39,958 bases of DNA from the NCBI RefSeq assembly GCF_007990715.1, contig NZ_BJWY01000067.1, positions 1 to 39,958 on the forward strand. The letters are read 5' to 3'. This stretch comes from Nocardia seriolae NBRC 15557 (GTDB lineage Bacteria; Actinomycetota; Actinomycetes; Mycobacteriales; Mycobacteriaceae). Below the pieces are notes generated by a model that did not search any database, had not been told where the DNA came from, and worked only from the letters and a program-made list of their open reading frames with translations. Made by a program: the position numbers and the translations under genes. This document shows, piece by piece, positions 33,115-39,958 of the stretch; position 1 is the first letter of the stretch; every line of letters begins with the position of its first letter.

Positions 33115-33534
33115 ATGCCCGCCACCCACGGCGACGGCGCTGACCGGCGGCCGGACACCCTGGTCCGACAGCTGCTGGCCGGCGCCGGCCGAGCCGATTG
33201 GCTCGCTCTGCCCGACATCCTGCACCCGAAATTCACCATCACCGAACCCGCCTGCCTGCCCTGGGGCGGAACGCATTCCGGCATCGACGCCTATATCGGG
33301 CTGCTGACGCGGATGGGAGGACTGTTCGACATCGCATTCACCCGCGTGCGAGTCATTACCGAGGGATCCGACGCGGTCTTGACCTGCCTCGTCGAGTTCA
33401 CCAGGCGCACAACGGGACGGACCGTCGTCATGCCGACGGTCGAGATGTTCACCACCGCAGGCGATCTGCTGATCAGCAGCGAGGTGTACTTCGCCGATCC
33501 GACCCGCATCCTCGCGGCCATCGGCGAAACATGA
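33115..33534 (+). CDS. NTF2-like (SnoaL-type) protein
   Basis: 139 residues. DTLVRQLLAGAGRADWLALP, PKFTITEPACLPWGGTHSG and a set of alternating strands ending EMFTTAGDLLISSEVYF fit the NTF2-like cone fold seen in SnoaL polyketide cyclases and in small hydrolases or binding proteins. No catalytic set is clear. It starts 3 bp after the SDR gene and is likely cotranscribed with it, so it could act on the same small molecule. Confidence 0.75.
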   Translation: MPATHGDGADRRPDTLVRQLLAGAGRADWLALPDILHPKFTITEPACLPWGGTHSGIDAYIGLLTRMGGLFDIAFTRVRVITEGSDAVLTCLVEFTRRTTGRTVVMPTVEMFTTAGDLLISSEVYFADPTRILAAIGET

Positions 33535-33572
33535 CTCCCCGGCGGCGAGGATGACAGCTCGATATTCGACCG

Positions 33573-35000
33573 CTACAGCGGAATCGACCTGGTCGACGCG
33601 GTACTGGAAGATCCTTCGCGGCAACCGGACTCGCCCCGGTGCGGGCTCGCATGCGCCAGGCGAGTGAAGGTTTCGTGCAGTGCGCGGGTGAGGGCTTCTT
33701 GTTCCGGGAGGATGTCGGGGTCGGCGATGGTGGTGACCGTGAGTGCGCCCACGTAGGACAGCACGGCAAAGGTGACCCCGACATTTCCCGGCGTCGCCAC
33801 CAGTGGCAGGAGCGTGCCGATCCGGTGCCCTGCCAGGTGCACGGCCGTGGTGGGGCCGCGCAGGTTCGTTTCGAAGGTGTGCACCAACCGCTGGTGATCG
33901 ATGAACGGCTGGAACAAGCCGAGGCGGTGCAGCAGCCGGAAACCCCAGCCCAACGGTGCGGCCGACGCCGCCCTGGTCGACGCGGCGCGTGCGGTGGCGC
34001 TCGCGGCGACGATCGCGGTCAGCCGAGCGGCGTCGTCGGCGATGGCCGGAATGGCCAGGGGCCGCACCCCGGTGTCATTGCCGAGATCGCTCGCGGTCGC
34101 GGTGCGGCGTCCGGAGACCGGAATCGACACCACCAGGTGCCGTGGCCGCTCCCCGCGGGCGTCCAGGATTTCGAACAGGGCGCCGCTGATGGCGGCGAGC
34201 ACGACATCGTTGACGGTGCCGCCGAAGCGGTGACCGATGGCGGCGACCTCGTCCAGCGGCGCGGCGGTCGAGGTCGGACGACGGCGGCGACCGGTGGGCC
34301 GGACCAGGGAGATCGGCTCGGCCGACCGGATCGAGCGTGTGCCGGAGGTCAATTCCCGCAGGCCCGCGCGACCCCGCCGGAGCCCGGCCGGAAGTGCGCC
34401 GATCGCATGCAGTTTCGCCAGTGTCGCGTCGATCGCGAGTTGCCGGACGCCGGGCGGCGGGAGCGGGAACGGCGCGACGACCGCGCCGGTGGATTCGTCG
34501 GCCAGCGCGCCGAGCACGGCCAGTCCGCCGAGGCCGTCCGCGAGCACGTGATGCATGACGACAACGAGCGCGGCACGACCGTCGCCGGTCACCGAATATG
34601 CCTGCCACAGTGGGCGATCGCGGTCGAACGGCCGGCACAGCAGCTCGGCCGCGAGGTCGAACAGCGCGTCGCGGGTGCCCGGTTCCGGCCACCGCACCGG
34701 CGTCAGATGCCGTTCCACCGAGAACGTCGGATCGTCCACCCAGATCGGCCGCCCACAGCCGAATAGGTTGCGGCGCAACGTCTGTCGCAGCCGCGGAATC
34801 CGCGGCACCCGCTCACCCAACAGCACTCGGACTTCCTCCGAAGTCGGCCCCGACCCGTCGAATACCAGCACCGCCCCGATATTCATCGGCACCGCCCCCC
34901 GATCCGCGGCCAGCACCGTCAGATCCGCCGCACCGGCTCGATCGAGCCCGTTCCTCACACCCCCGATACTCGTGAAGCCGACGCTGGAACCTGCCATCAT
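33573..35000 (-). CDS. Wax ester synthase/diacylglycerol acyltransferase (WS/DGAT)
   Basis: About 475 residues. The catalytic motif HHVLADG (HHxxxDG) is intact, after a typical start AADLTVLAADRGAVPMNIGAVLVFDG. Also typical are RPFDRDRPLWQAY, GTVNDVVLAAISGAL, RPRHLVVSIPVSGR and the C-terminal NLRGP and AVLSYVGALTVT segments. WS/DGAT enzymes make triacylglycerols or wax esters from acyl-CoA at the membrane or lipid droplet. The start is uncertain: ATG 35000, ATG 34997 and GTG 34958 all lie upstream of the homology and none has a strong ribosome binding site. It is monocistronic. Confidence 0.88.
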   Translation of the reverse strand: MMAGSSVGFTSIGGVRNGLDRAGAADLTVLAADRGAVPMNIGAVLVFDGSGPTSEEVRVLLGERVPRIPRLRQTLRRNLFGCGRPIWVDDPTFSVERHLTPVRWPEPGTRDALFDLAAELLCRPFDRDRPLWQAYSVTGDGRAALVVVMHHVLADGLGGLAVLGALADESTGAVVAPFPLPPPGVRQLAIDATLAKLHAIGALPAGLRRGRAGLRELTSGTRSIRSAEPISLVRPTGRRRRPTSTAAPLDEVAAIGHRFGGTVNDVVLAAISGALFEILDARGERPRHLVVSIPVSGRRTATASDLGNDTGVRPLAIPAIADDAARLTAIVAASATARAASTRAASAAPLGWGFRLLHRLGLFQPFIDHQRLVHTFETNLRGPTTAVHLAGHRIGTLLPLVATPGNVGVTFAVLSYVGALTVTTIADPDILPEQEALTRALHETFTRLAHASPHRGESGCREGSSSTASTRSIPL

Positions 35001-35122
35001 GCACCGATCATCACCCTCGACTCCCACCCACCCCAGAGCCGAAGGTAACCAGCCCCCAACCCACATGCCACTCGACGCGCGCCATTGTTCGCGGGATCGC
35101 TCTCACCGGGGTCGGCGATCGT

Positions 35123-35128
35123 TAGATT
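35123..35128 (+). promoter_or_regulatory. -10 element (TAGATT) of a leaderless promoter
   Basis: TAGATT with 7 nt between it and ATG 35136, and no ribosome binding site. Confidence 0.5.
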
Positions 35129-35135
35129 GGTTTGT

Positions 35136-36272
35136 ATGGCCAACTACCTGCGTGGGTGGGTCGGGCGATCGGGGCTTGTCGTCGTGGCACTCGTCGCCTT
35201 GATATCGGCGGTACCGGTGCCCAGGTGGACGGTGGGGAATGCGGGATCCGGGGGTGGTCTACCGGCCGCGCTGATCGCGGCTGTCGAGCGGGATCTGCGC
35301 ATGGACGTCGGGGAGTACCTGCGGCGGGTGGAGTCGGCACAGCGGTTGTCGACGATCGCCGGCGAGGTTCGGAAACGTTCTCCCGGTGCGCTGATCGGGG
35401 TTTGGCTCGACGGGCAGGGCCGGGCCGGAATGGCCGTCCGGCGGGATGGCGATGGCGCCGGGGCGATAGCTGATGTCCCCGTTGCGGATTCGCCTCCACC
35501 GCAGGTCCTCGGAGGCGACCGCTTCGTCAACGAGGCGGGATCCGCCTGCTCGTGGGCGTTCGAAGCCATTGATGCCGAAGGGAATCCGGCGATGGTGACC
35601 GCCGGGCACTGCGACCCCGCCACGGTCGCGGATCGGCCGACAGAGCCGGGTCGGACCTTCGAAGTCACGGCGGGGCCCAAGCGCGGCGCGCAGAACGGGG
35701 TGTTCGAGCAATCGGTGATGGACGGGGTGCGAGACTACGGCATCGTGCGGATCCTGGATCCCGCGCGAGATTCCTTCCACGGCAACCTGGTTCGCACCGC
35801 GACCGGCGCGATGCCGATCACCGGGGTGGGGTCGCCGGTCATCGGGGAACCGGTGTGCAAATCCGGCGCGACCACCGGATTCACCTGCGGCGTCATCCTC
35901 GCAGTCGACCAGCCCGACCCACAACGCCCACCCATCCGCTTCACCCACACCGCCCTGTCCCTCCCCGGCGACAGCGGCGGCGCGCTGGTCTCGGGAACCC
36001 TCGCGATGGGCATCGTCAGCCGCGGCGGCTACACCGGCGACCCAACCCAATTCCCCACCGACAAGCCCGATCCCACCCCATCCATCACCCTGCCCCAACC
36101 CCTCGCCGACCTCGCCAAACGACTCCTGGCCGGCGACGGCCGCCCCGCCTTCGAGCAAATCTCCCCACTCGCCGACACCATCCTCCGTGCCCACCCCCAG
36201 TTCACAATGATCGCCCAATCCGTCGCCGACATAATGGCCGAGAACCCCGGCCTGCAACTCCGCACCGGTTGA
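35136..36272 (+). CDS. Secreted S1-family serine protease (alpha-lytic-protease-like)
   Basis: 378 residues. A signal peptide (residues about 10-30, GLVVVALVALISAVPVP) is followed by a pro-region with the alpha-lytic-protease fold pattern (DVGEYLRRVESAQRL, GALIGVWLDGQGRAGMAV). The protease domain has the triad H158 (TAGHC), D200 (RDYGIV) and S280 (GDSGGA). Cys pairs are placed for disulfides (CSW/GHC, VCKSG/FTCG). The C-terminal ~75 residues are Pro-rich then helical (PLADLAKRLL, IAQSVADIMAENPG). It should be exported and mature by pro-region cleavage. It is probably leaderless from ATG 35136. Confidence 0.92.
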   Translation: MANYLRGWVGRSGLVVVALVALISAVPVPRWTVGNAGSGGGLPAALIAAVERDLRMDVGEYLRRVESAQRLSTIAGEVRKRSPGALIGVWLDGQGRAGMAVRRDGDGAGAIADVPVADSPPPQVLGGDRFVNEAGSACSWAFEAIDAEGNPAMVTAGHCDPATVADRPTEPGRTFEVTAGPKRGAQNGVFEQSVMDGVRDYGIVRILDPARDSFHGNLVRTATGAMPITGVGSPVIGEPVCKSGATTGFTCGVILAVDQPDPQRPPIRFTHTALSLPGDSGGALVSGTLAMGIVSRGGYTGDPTQFPTDKPDPTPSITLPQPLADLAKRLLAGDGRPAFEQISPLADTILRAHPQFTMIAQSVADIMAENPGLQLRTG

Positions 36273-36302
36273 GATCCGCAGGTCCGCCTAACGGCGCGGA
36301 TC
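36273..36302. terminator. Weak inverted repeat between convergent protease and lipoprotein genes
   Basis: GATCCGC (36273-36279) pairs with GCGGATC (36296-36302) around a 16-nt loop, spanning the gap between two convergent stops. It could act as a bidirectional terminator, but it is short. Confidence 0.3.
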
Positions 36303-36824
36303 CGTGGTGAGGTTCAGGTTCAGGAATCCGTTGGTGCATCGCCCTCCGGGGCCTGCGGAATCGGTATTGCCCTGTGTGGGTGGAGCGGCGGGGTCGAAGC
36401 CCGGGATGTCCTCGCGAGGGGTGATTTCCAGGCCGACACGATAGTCGCTGGTGAAGCACACACCGGTGACGATCCAGGGGCTGAGCTGGTCGCCGGAATC
36501 GTTGACGTGTTTCGCCGCTGATTCCGGACCGACCATTGCCTTGACCGGCAGCACGGTGGGCTGCCAGGCACCGGAATCGAGCGTGACCACCGCCTCGCCG
36601 TAAGTCTTGTAGAGCAGGTCCGCCTGGGTGAGGAGGCGGTCGCCGGGCACGGCCTGCGCGGTGCGGGTCACCGGAGTCGGGAAGCCGGGAGTCGCGAAGA
36701 CCGTGGCCGGCGCCGCTGACGATGGGGCCGCGTGCTCGGTCGTGTCGGTGCCGGACGAGCAGGCCGCCGCGACGGCGAGCGCCGAGGCCGACAGCATCAT
36801 GGCAGCGATTCGAGCCTTGGTCAT
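36288..36824 (-). CDS. Predicted lipoprotein of unknown function
   Basis: 178 residues from ATG 36824, with GGAGA 7 nt upstream. A signal sequence (RIAAMMLSASALAV) ends in lipobox VAAAC followed by Ser, so it should be lipid-anchored. A Thr/Pro-rich linker leads to a globular part with ADLLYKTYGEAVVTLDSG, GDQLSPWIVTGVCFT and a final Cys-containing GGRCTNGFLNLNL. The two Cys of the mature part could form a disulfide. The family is not recognised. The frame continues upstream to 37037, but that stretch lacks homology and has no ribosome binding site; 36825-37106 otherwise shows nothing clear. Confidence 0.7.
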   Translation of the reverse strand: MTKARIAAMMLSASALAVAAACSSGTDTTEHAAPSSAAPATVFATPGFPTPVTRTAQAVPGDRLLTQADLLYKTYGEAVVTLDSGAWQPTVLPVKAMVGPESAAKHVNDSGDQLSPWIVTGVCFTSDYRVGLEITPREDIPGFDPAAPPTQGNTDSAGPGGRCTNGFLNLNLTTDPRR

Positions 36825-37106
36825 TGGTGTTCTCCGAGTGGAGTGGGCCATCTCCCCTTCACCCATCGGCTGCCACGAATAGCGTTGGGCCATCCGCCAA
36901 TGCAGCAGCGCGTACTCGGGCACGATCGACAGCTGCGTGCCATCAACACCGCGAATCCACCCCCAGATATCGAACTTTCGATCGTATGCCCCCTTCACCA
37001 CAGCAGATCCGGTCAAGAGATAGCAATCTTTCAGCAAATCTATGTGTCGGAGGTCACGACTTGCTCTGGTCCCGGCGAACTCGCGTTGGTTCGGCGGGGA
37101 CGGATG

Positions 37107-38066
37107 TCAGGCCGAGTTGGTTTCCGTTGCGGCCGTGTAGCGGTGGGCGAGGGCGCGGATGTGGGCTACCAGTTCGGGTGGGTCTGTGACGCGGAAGTCC
37201 ATCATGAGCATGCTCAGGTAGATGGCGATGGTTTCGAGGCGGTCGGCGCCGGTCAGGAGGAGGCAGGTGGAGTCGTCGAGGGGTTCGACGACGCCGACCG
37301 TGGGGTTGATTCGGGCTATGACGGTTTCGGCGGGGGCGAGGATTGTTACTCGGGCGTGGACTTGCCAACCGGTGGAGGCGATTTCGCGGAGGACGAAGGC
37401 GACCAGGTCGGCATCGGGGAGGGGGCGGGGTGCGAAATGGCGGTCGCCCGGGTGGATTTCGGTCAGGGAGGCTACGGGAAGTGCTTGCCAGGTGTGGGGT
37501 TGGAGCGAGTAGGCGACCAGGTACCAGCGGCGTTGCCAGCTGATCAGGCGGTAGGGCTCGAGGTCGGTGGAGTCGGCTCGGACGGTGGTCGTGGCTCGGA
37601 TGGCGGTGGCCAGGGTGGCGAGGGTTTCGGCGGGGACGGGGGCGTCGGGTTCTCGGGAGCCGGTGATGGCGGGGCCGATGTCGGTGACCGAGCGGAGGGC
37701 GGTGACCTTGCGTTGCAGGCGTTTCGGGAGGATGCGGTCCAATTGCGATTGGGCGCGTTCGAGATTGGCTTGGATGTCGGCGATTCCGGTGCTGCCGTCG
37801 GCGGCGATGTTCATGGCGACCGCTACGGCGACGGCCTCGTCGTCGTCCAGGAGGAGCGGGGGCATGGTCGCGCCCTGACCGAGGCGGTAGCCGCCGATCG
37901 GGCCGCGGTCGGCGTGCACCGGATAGCCGAGTTCGCGCAGGCGGGCGATGTCCTGGCGGAGGGTGCGGTCGGTGATCGCGAGGCGTTCGGCCAGGTCACG
38001 GCCGGTGTGGGTGCGGTCCTGGAGGAGGGACAGCAGGCGCAGGAGGCGGGTTGTGGTGGAGGTCAC
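37107..38066 (-). CDS. WYL-domain transcriptional regulator (YafY/DeoR-like)
   Basis: 319 residues. An N-terminal winged helix (TTTRLLRLLSLLQDR; DLAERLAITDRTLRQDIARLR, GYPVHADRG) precedes a linker (PPLLLDDDEAVAVAVAM) and the WYL domain (EPYRLISWQRRWYLVAY) with a C-terminal WCX part. WYL regulators sense nucleic acid or small ligands and often control genes next to them. GTG 38066 has GAGGTG about 5 nt upstream. It is divergent from the DinB-like gene with 101 bp between starts, a gap holding the inverted repeat ATTAGG-N12-CCTAAT. Confidence 0.9.
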   Translation of the reverse strand: MTSTTTRLLRLLSLLQDRTHTGRDLAERLAITDRTLRQDIARLRELGYPVHADRGPIGGYRLGQGATMPPLLLDDDEAVAVAVAMNIAADGSTGIADIQANLERAQSQLDRILPKRLQRKVTALRSVTDIGPAITGSREPDAPVPAETLATLATAIRATTTVRADSTDLEPYRLISWQRRWYLVAYSLQPHTWQALPVASLTEIHPGDRHFAPRPLPDADLVAFVLREIASTGWQVHARVTILAPAETVIARINPTVGVVEPLDDSTCLLLTGADRLETIAIYLSMLMMDFRVTDPPELVAHIRALAHRYTAATETNSA

Positions 38067-38092
38067 ATTTCACCTCGTGGATCGGCCGGATC

Positions 38093-38116
38093 ATTAGGAA
38101 TGATATCCAGCCTAAT
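38093..38116. promoter_or_regulatory. Candidate operator in the WYL regulator/DinB-like divergent promoter
   Basis: ATTAGG (38093-38098) and CCTAAT (38111-38116) form an inverted repeat with a 12-bp spacer, placing half-sites 18 bp apart. It lies 27 bp outside the regulator start and 52 bp outside the DinB-like start, as expected for autoregulation and control of the neighbour. Confidence 0.4.
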
Positions 38117-38167
38117 CGGGTCATACCTTTATCTCAACGGATCGAAACGACCTGAGAGGCAAGAACA

Positions 38168-38797
38168 ATGAGCAGCAACCCGCAGACCGAGACCACTCCC
38201 GCCGTCGCCCTCGCCCCGGTCTGGCGCGATGTGCTCGCCGCCTCGCACCGGGCGCTCATCGAGGTGGTCGCCGGTGTCGGCGACGACCAGTGGGACAACG
38301 TCACCCCGTGCTCGGAATGGACTGTGACGCAGGTGATCCAGCACGCGGCGGGCGATCAGCTGGCCTGCGCCAAGTTTCTCGGGATCGGGGATGGCCCGGC
38401 GTACAACCCGTTCGAGCCGTCGGGCAGCATCGAGGGCAAGGCGGCCGAATTGGTTTCCGCCGCAATCGAACCCACCGCCACCGCCTGGGCCACCGTCTCC
38501 GACGACACCGAGACTGTGCCCACCCCGCTGCCGCACGGCGAACTCCCCACCCCGGTCGCCGGAGTCATGTGCGCCCTCGACGCTGCCGTGCACGCCTGGG
38601 ACATCGCCGTCGGCACCGGCCAGCCCTCGCCGCTCACCGATGAACTGGCCGGGCACCTGCTGACCGCCGCCACCGGGCTGATCGAGCCGCTGCGCAACTA
38701 TGGCGTCTTCGCGCCGGTCGTCACCGACGTTCCCGAGACCGATACCCCGGTCGTCGCCGAGTTGCTCGCCTACCTCGGCCGCACCCCGCGGGTCTGA
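38168..38797 (+). CDS. TIGR03086-type DinB/mycothiol-dependent-like metal-binding protein
   Basis: 209 residues. The four-helix DinB-like fold is shown by WDNVTPCSEWTVTQVIQHAAGDQL and the second metal helix CALDAAVHAWDIA; the His residues in QHAAG and VHAWD are the expected metal ligands. It is related to mycothiol-dependent maleylpyruvate isomerase and often uses mycothiol as cofactor. GAGAGG lies 8 nt before ATG 38168. It is divergent from the WYL regulator, which probably controls it. The substrate is unknown. Confidence 0.88.
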   Translation: MSSNPQTETTPAVALAPVWRDVLAASHRALIEVVAGVGDDQWDNVTPCSEWTVTQVIQHAAGDQLACAKFLGIGDGPAYNPFEPSGSIEGKAAELVSAAIEPTATAWATVSDDTETVPTPLPHGELPTPVAGVMCALDAAVHAWDIAVGTGQPSPLTDELAGHLLTAATGLIEPLRNYGVFAPVVTDVPETDTPVVAELLAYLGRTPRV

Positions 38798-38837
38798 TCC
38801 CCGGACCTGCGGTGATGGAGCGGGTCGTCGGTCCGGG

Positions 38838-38843
38838 TAGACT
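38838..38843 (+). promoter_or_regulatory. -10 element (TAGACT) of a leaderless promoter for ychF
   Basis: TAGACT with 9 nt between it and GTG 38853, and no ribosome binding site. Confidence 0.45.
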
Positions 38844-38852
38844 CCCTCTCTC

Positions 38853-39932
38853 GTGAGTCTCACCCTCGGAATCGTCGGCCTGCCCAACGTCGGAAAGTCG
38901 ACGCTGTTCAACGCCTTGACGCGCAATGACGTGCTGGCCGCGAACTACCCGTTCGCCACCATCGAGCCGAATGTCGGCGTGGTGCCGCTGCCGGACCCGA
39001 GGTTGCAGCAGCTGGCCGATATCTTCGGGTCCGAGCGCCTGGTTCCGGCCGTGGTGTCGTTCGTGGATATCGCGGGCATTGTGAAGGGCGCGTCCGAGGG
39101 TGCGGGCCTGGGCAACAAGTTCCTCGCCAATATCCGTGAGGCCGACGCCATCTGCCAGGTGGTGCGCGTCTTCGCCGACGACGACGTGATCCACGTGGAC
39201 GGCAAGGTCGACCCGCTGTCCGACATCGAGGTGATCGAGACCGAGCTCATCCTGGCCGACCTGCAGACCCTGGAGAAGGCCGTCGTCCGGCTGGACAAGG
39301 AAGCCAAGGTCAAGAAGGACCGCAAGCCGGTGGCCGACGCCGCCAAGCAGGCGCAGGAGATCCTCAACAGCGGCAAGACCCTCTTCGCCGCCCGCGCCCA
39401 GGTGGACACCGAGCTGCTCAAGGAACTCTCGCTGCTCACCATCAAGCCGTTCCTCTACGTCTTCAACGCCGACGAGGCGATCCTCACCGACGAGGCCAAG
39501 AAGGAAGAGCTGAAGGCCGCCGTCGCCCCCGCCGACGCCGTCTTCCTCGACGCCAAGGTCGAAGCCGAACTCCTCGAACTCGACGAGGAATCCGCCCTCG
39601 AACTGCTGGAATCCATCGGCCAGACCGAGCCGGGCCTGCACGCCCTGGCCCGCGCCGGCTTCCACACCCTGGGCCTGCAGACCTACCTCACCGCCGGCCC
39701 GAAGGAAGCCCGCGCCTGGACCATCCACCAGGGCGACACCGCCCCCAAGGCGGCCGGCGTCATCCACACCGACTTCGAACGCGGCTTCATCAAGGCCGAA
39801 ATCGTCGCCTTCAAGGACCTCCTCGAGGCCGGTTCCATGGCCGCCGCCAAGTCCGCCGGCAAGGTCCGCATGGAAGGCAAAGACTACGTCATGGTCGACG
39901 GCGACGTCGTCGAATTCCGCTTCAACGTCTAA
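38853..39932 (+). CDS. ychF: Redox-regulated ATPase YchF (Obg-family)
   Basis: 359 residues, full length. G1 is GLPNVGKSTLFNALT, followed by NYPFATIEPNVG, G3 DIAGIVKGASEGAGLGN and the YchF-specific NADE in place of NKxD, which explains the preference for ATP over GTP. The C-terminal TGS-like domain has LQTYLTAGPKEARAWTI and the terminal KDYVMVDGDVVEFRFNV. YchF binds ribosomes and influences stress responses. GTG 38853 gives the universal SLTLGIVGLPN start. It follows a TAGACT element and is likely leaderless. Confidence 0.96.
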   Translation: MSLTLGIVGLPNVGKSTLFNALTRNDVLAANYPFATIEPNVGVVPLPDPRLQQLADIFGSERLVPAVVSFVDIAGIVKGASEGAGLGNKFLANIREADAICQVVRVFADDDVIHVDGKVDPLSDIEVIETELILADLQTLEKAVVRLDKEAKVKKDRKPVADAAKQAQEILNSGKTLFAARAQVDTELLKELSLLTIKPFLYVFNADEAILTDEAKKEELKAAVAPADAVFLDAKVEAELLELDEESALELLESIGQTEPGLHALARAGFHTLGLQTYLTAGPKEARAWTIHQGDTAPKAAGVIHTDFERGFIKAEIVAFKDLLEAGSMAAAKSAGKVRMEGKDYVMVDGDVVEFRFNV

Positions 39933-39958
39933 AGGGTCATCGCAGCAGGCTAGTGTCC

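Noticed and set aside
36825..37037. An N-terminal extension of the lipoprotein at 36288-36824
   Set aside because: It would bury the signal peptide 71 residues inside the protein, and ATG 36824 has its own ribosome binding site.
36732..38171. A 479-residue + strand frame opposite the WYL regulator
   Set aside because: Gly/Val/Asp-rich shadow with no motif; the reverse strand has clear HTH and WYL domains.

Overview
The window looks like chromosomal DNA from a mycolic-acid actinomycete, most likely Nocardia or a close relative. Codons are strongly GC-biased, many starts are GTG, and the backbone follows the order I recall for Mycobacterium tuberculosis Rv1094 to Rv1112: desA2, phoH2, fumC, glpX, a DUF4245 protein, xseB, xseA, a lipid-droplet-type protein, ispH (lytB2), a DUF6542 protein and ychF. 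Here the blocks are reordered and interleaved with accessory genes. No rRNA, tRNA, CRISPR array, insertion sequence or phage was seen.

Layout. 1-3.9 kb: the start of a leftward gene, a DUF488 protein, PhoH2 behind a structured leader, an LGFP-repeat lipoprotein and a DesA2-type desaturase. 3.9-6.55 kb: a decayed accessory stretch with remnants of a RibD/DHFR-like protein, an unidentified protein, an HxlR regulator, a PaaI thioesterase and a SUKH-domain gene interrupted by one stop codon. 6.56-11.4 kb: housekeeping xseA-xseB, DUF4245, glpX and fumC, followed by a 28-residue membrane peptide. 11.7-13 kb: an FAD monooxygenase that has lost its N-terminus and a limonene-epoxide-hydrolase-like protein. 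13.2-16.3 kb: lipid-droplet protein, ispH, DUF6542. 16.4-25.4 kb: a DNA-maintenance block (rmuC, sbcD, sbcC, a DUF2277 gene, ogt and an ada-alkA fusion). 25.4-31.4 kb: transport (cstA-ybdD, and a sugar-type ABC importer without its own ATPase). 31.3-38.8 kb: accessory metabolism and regulation (AraC regulator facing an SDR and an NTF2-like protein, a WS/DGAT acyltransferase, a secreted serine protease, a lipoprotein, and a WYL regulator facing a DinB-like protein). 38.85 kb to the end: ychF.

Functional groups. XseA/XseB, SbcC/SbcD, RmuC, Ogt and Ada-AlkA serve DNA repair and recombination. GlpX and FumC belong to gluconeogenesis and the TCA cycle, and CstA-YbdD to pyruvate or peptide uptake. 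The desaturase, lipid-droplet protein, WS/DGAT and IspH belong to lipid and isoprenoid metabolism.

Main points for a second look. (1) PhoH2 has Gln in place of the Walker A Lys. (2) The DesA2-like protein lacks several canonical diiron ligands. (3) phoH2 has a leader with three hairpins and a small upstream ORF. (4) Eleven genes carry a TANNNT element 6-9 nt before the start codon with no ribosome binding site, the signature of leaderless transcription; this also decides one start. (5) A perfect 10-bp inverted repeat lies just upstream of ispH. (6) A 28-residue membrane peptide sits behind fumC. (7) The SUKH gene has a single TGA at codon 11. I did not find a convincing new multi-gene system; the most unusual signals are the altered active sites and the leader elements.
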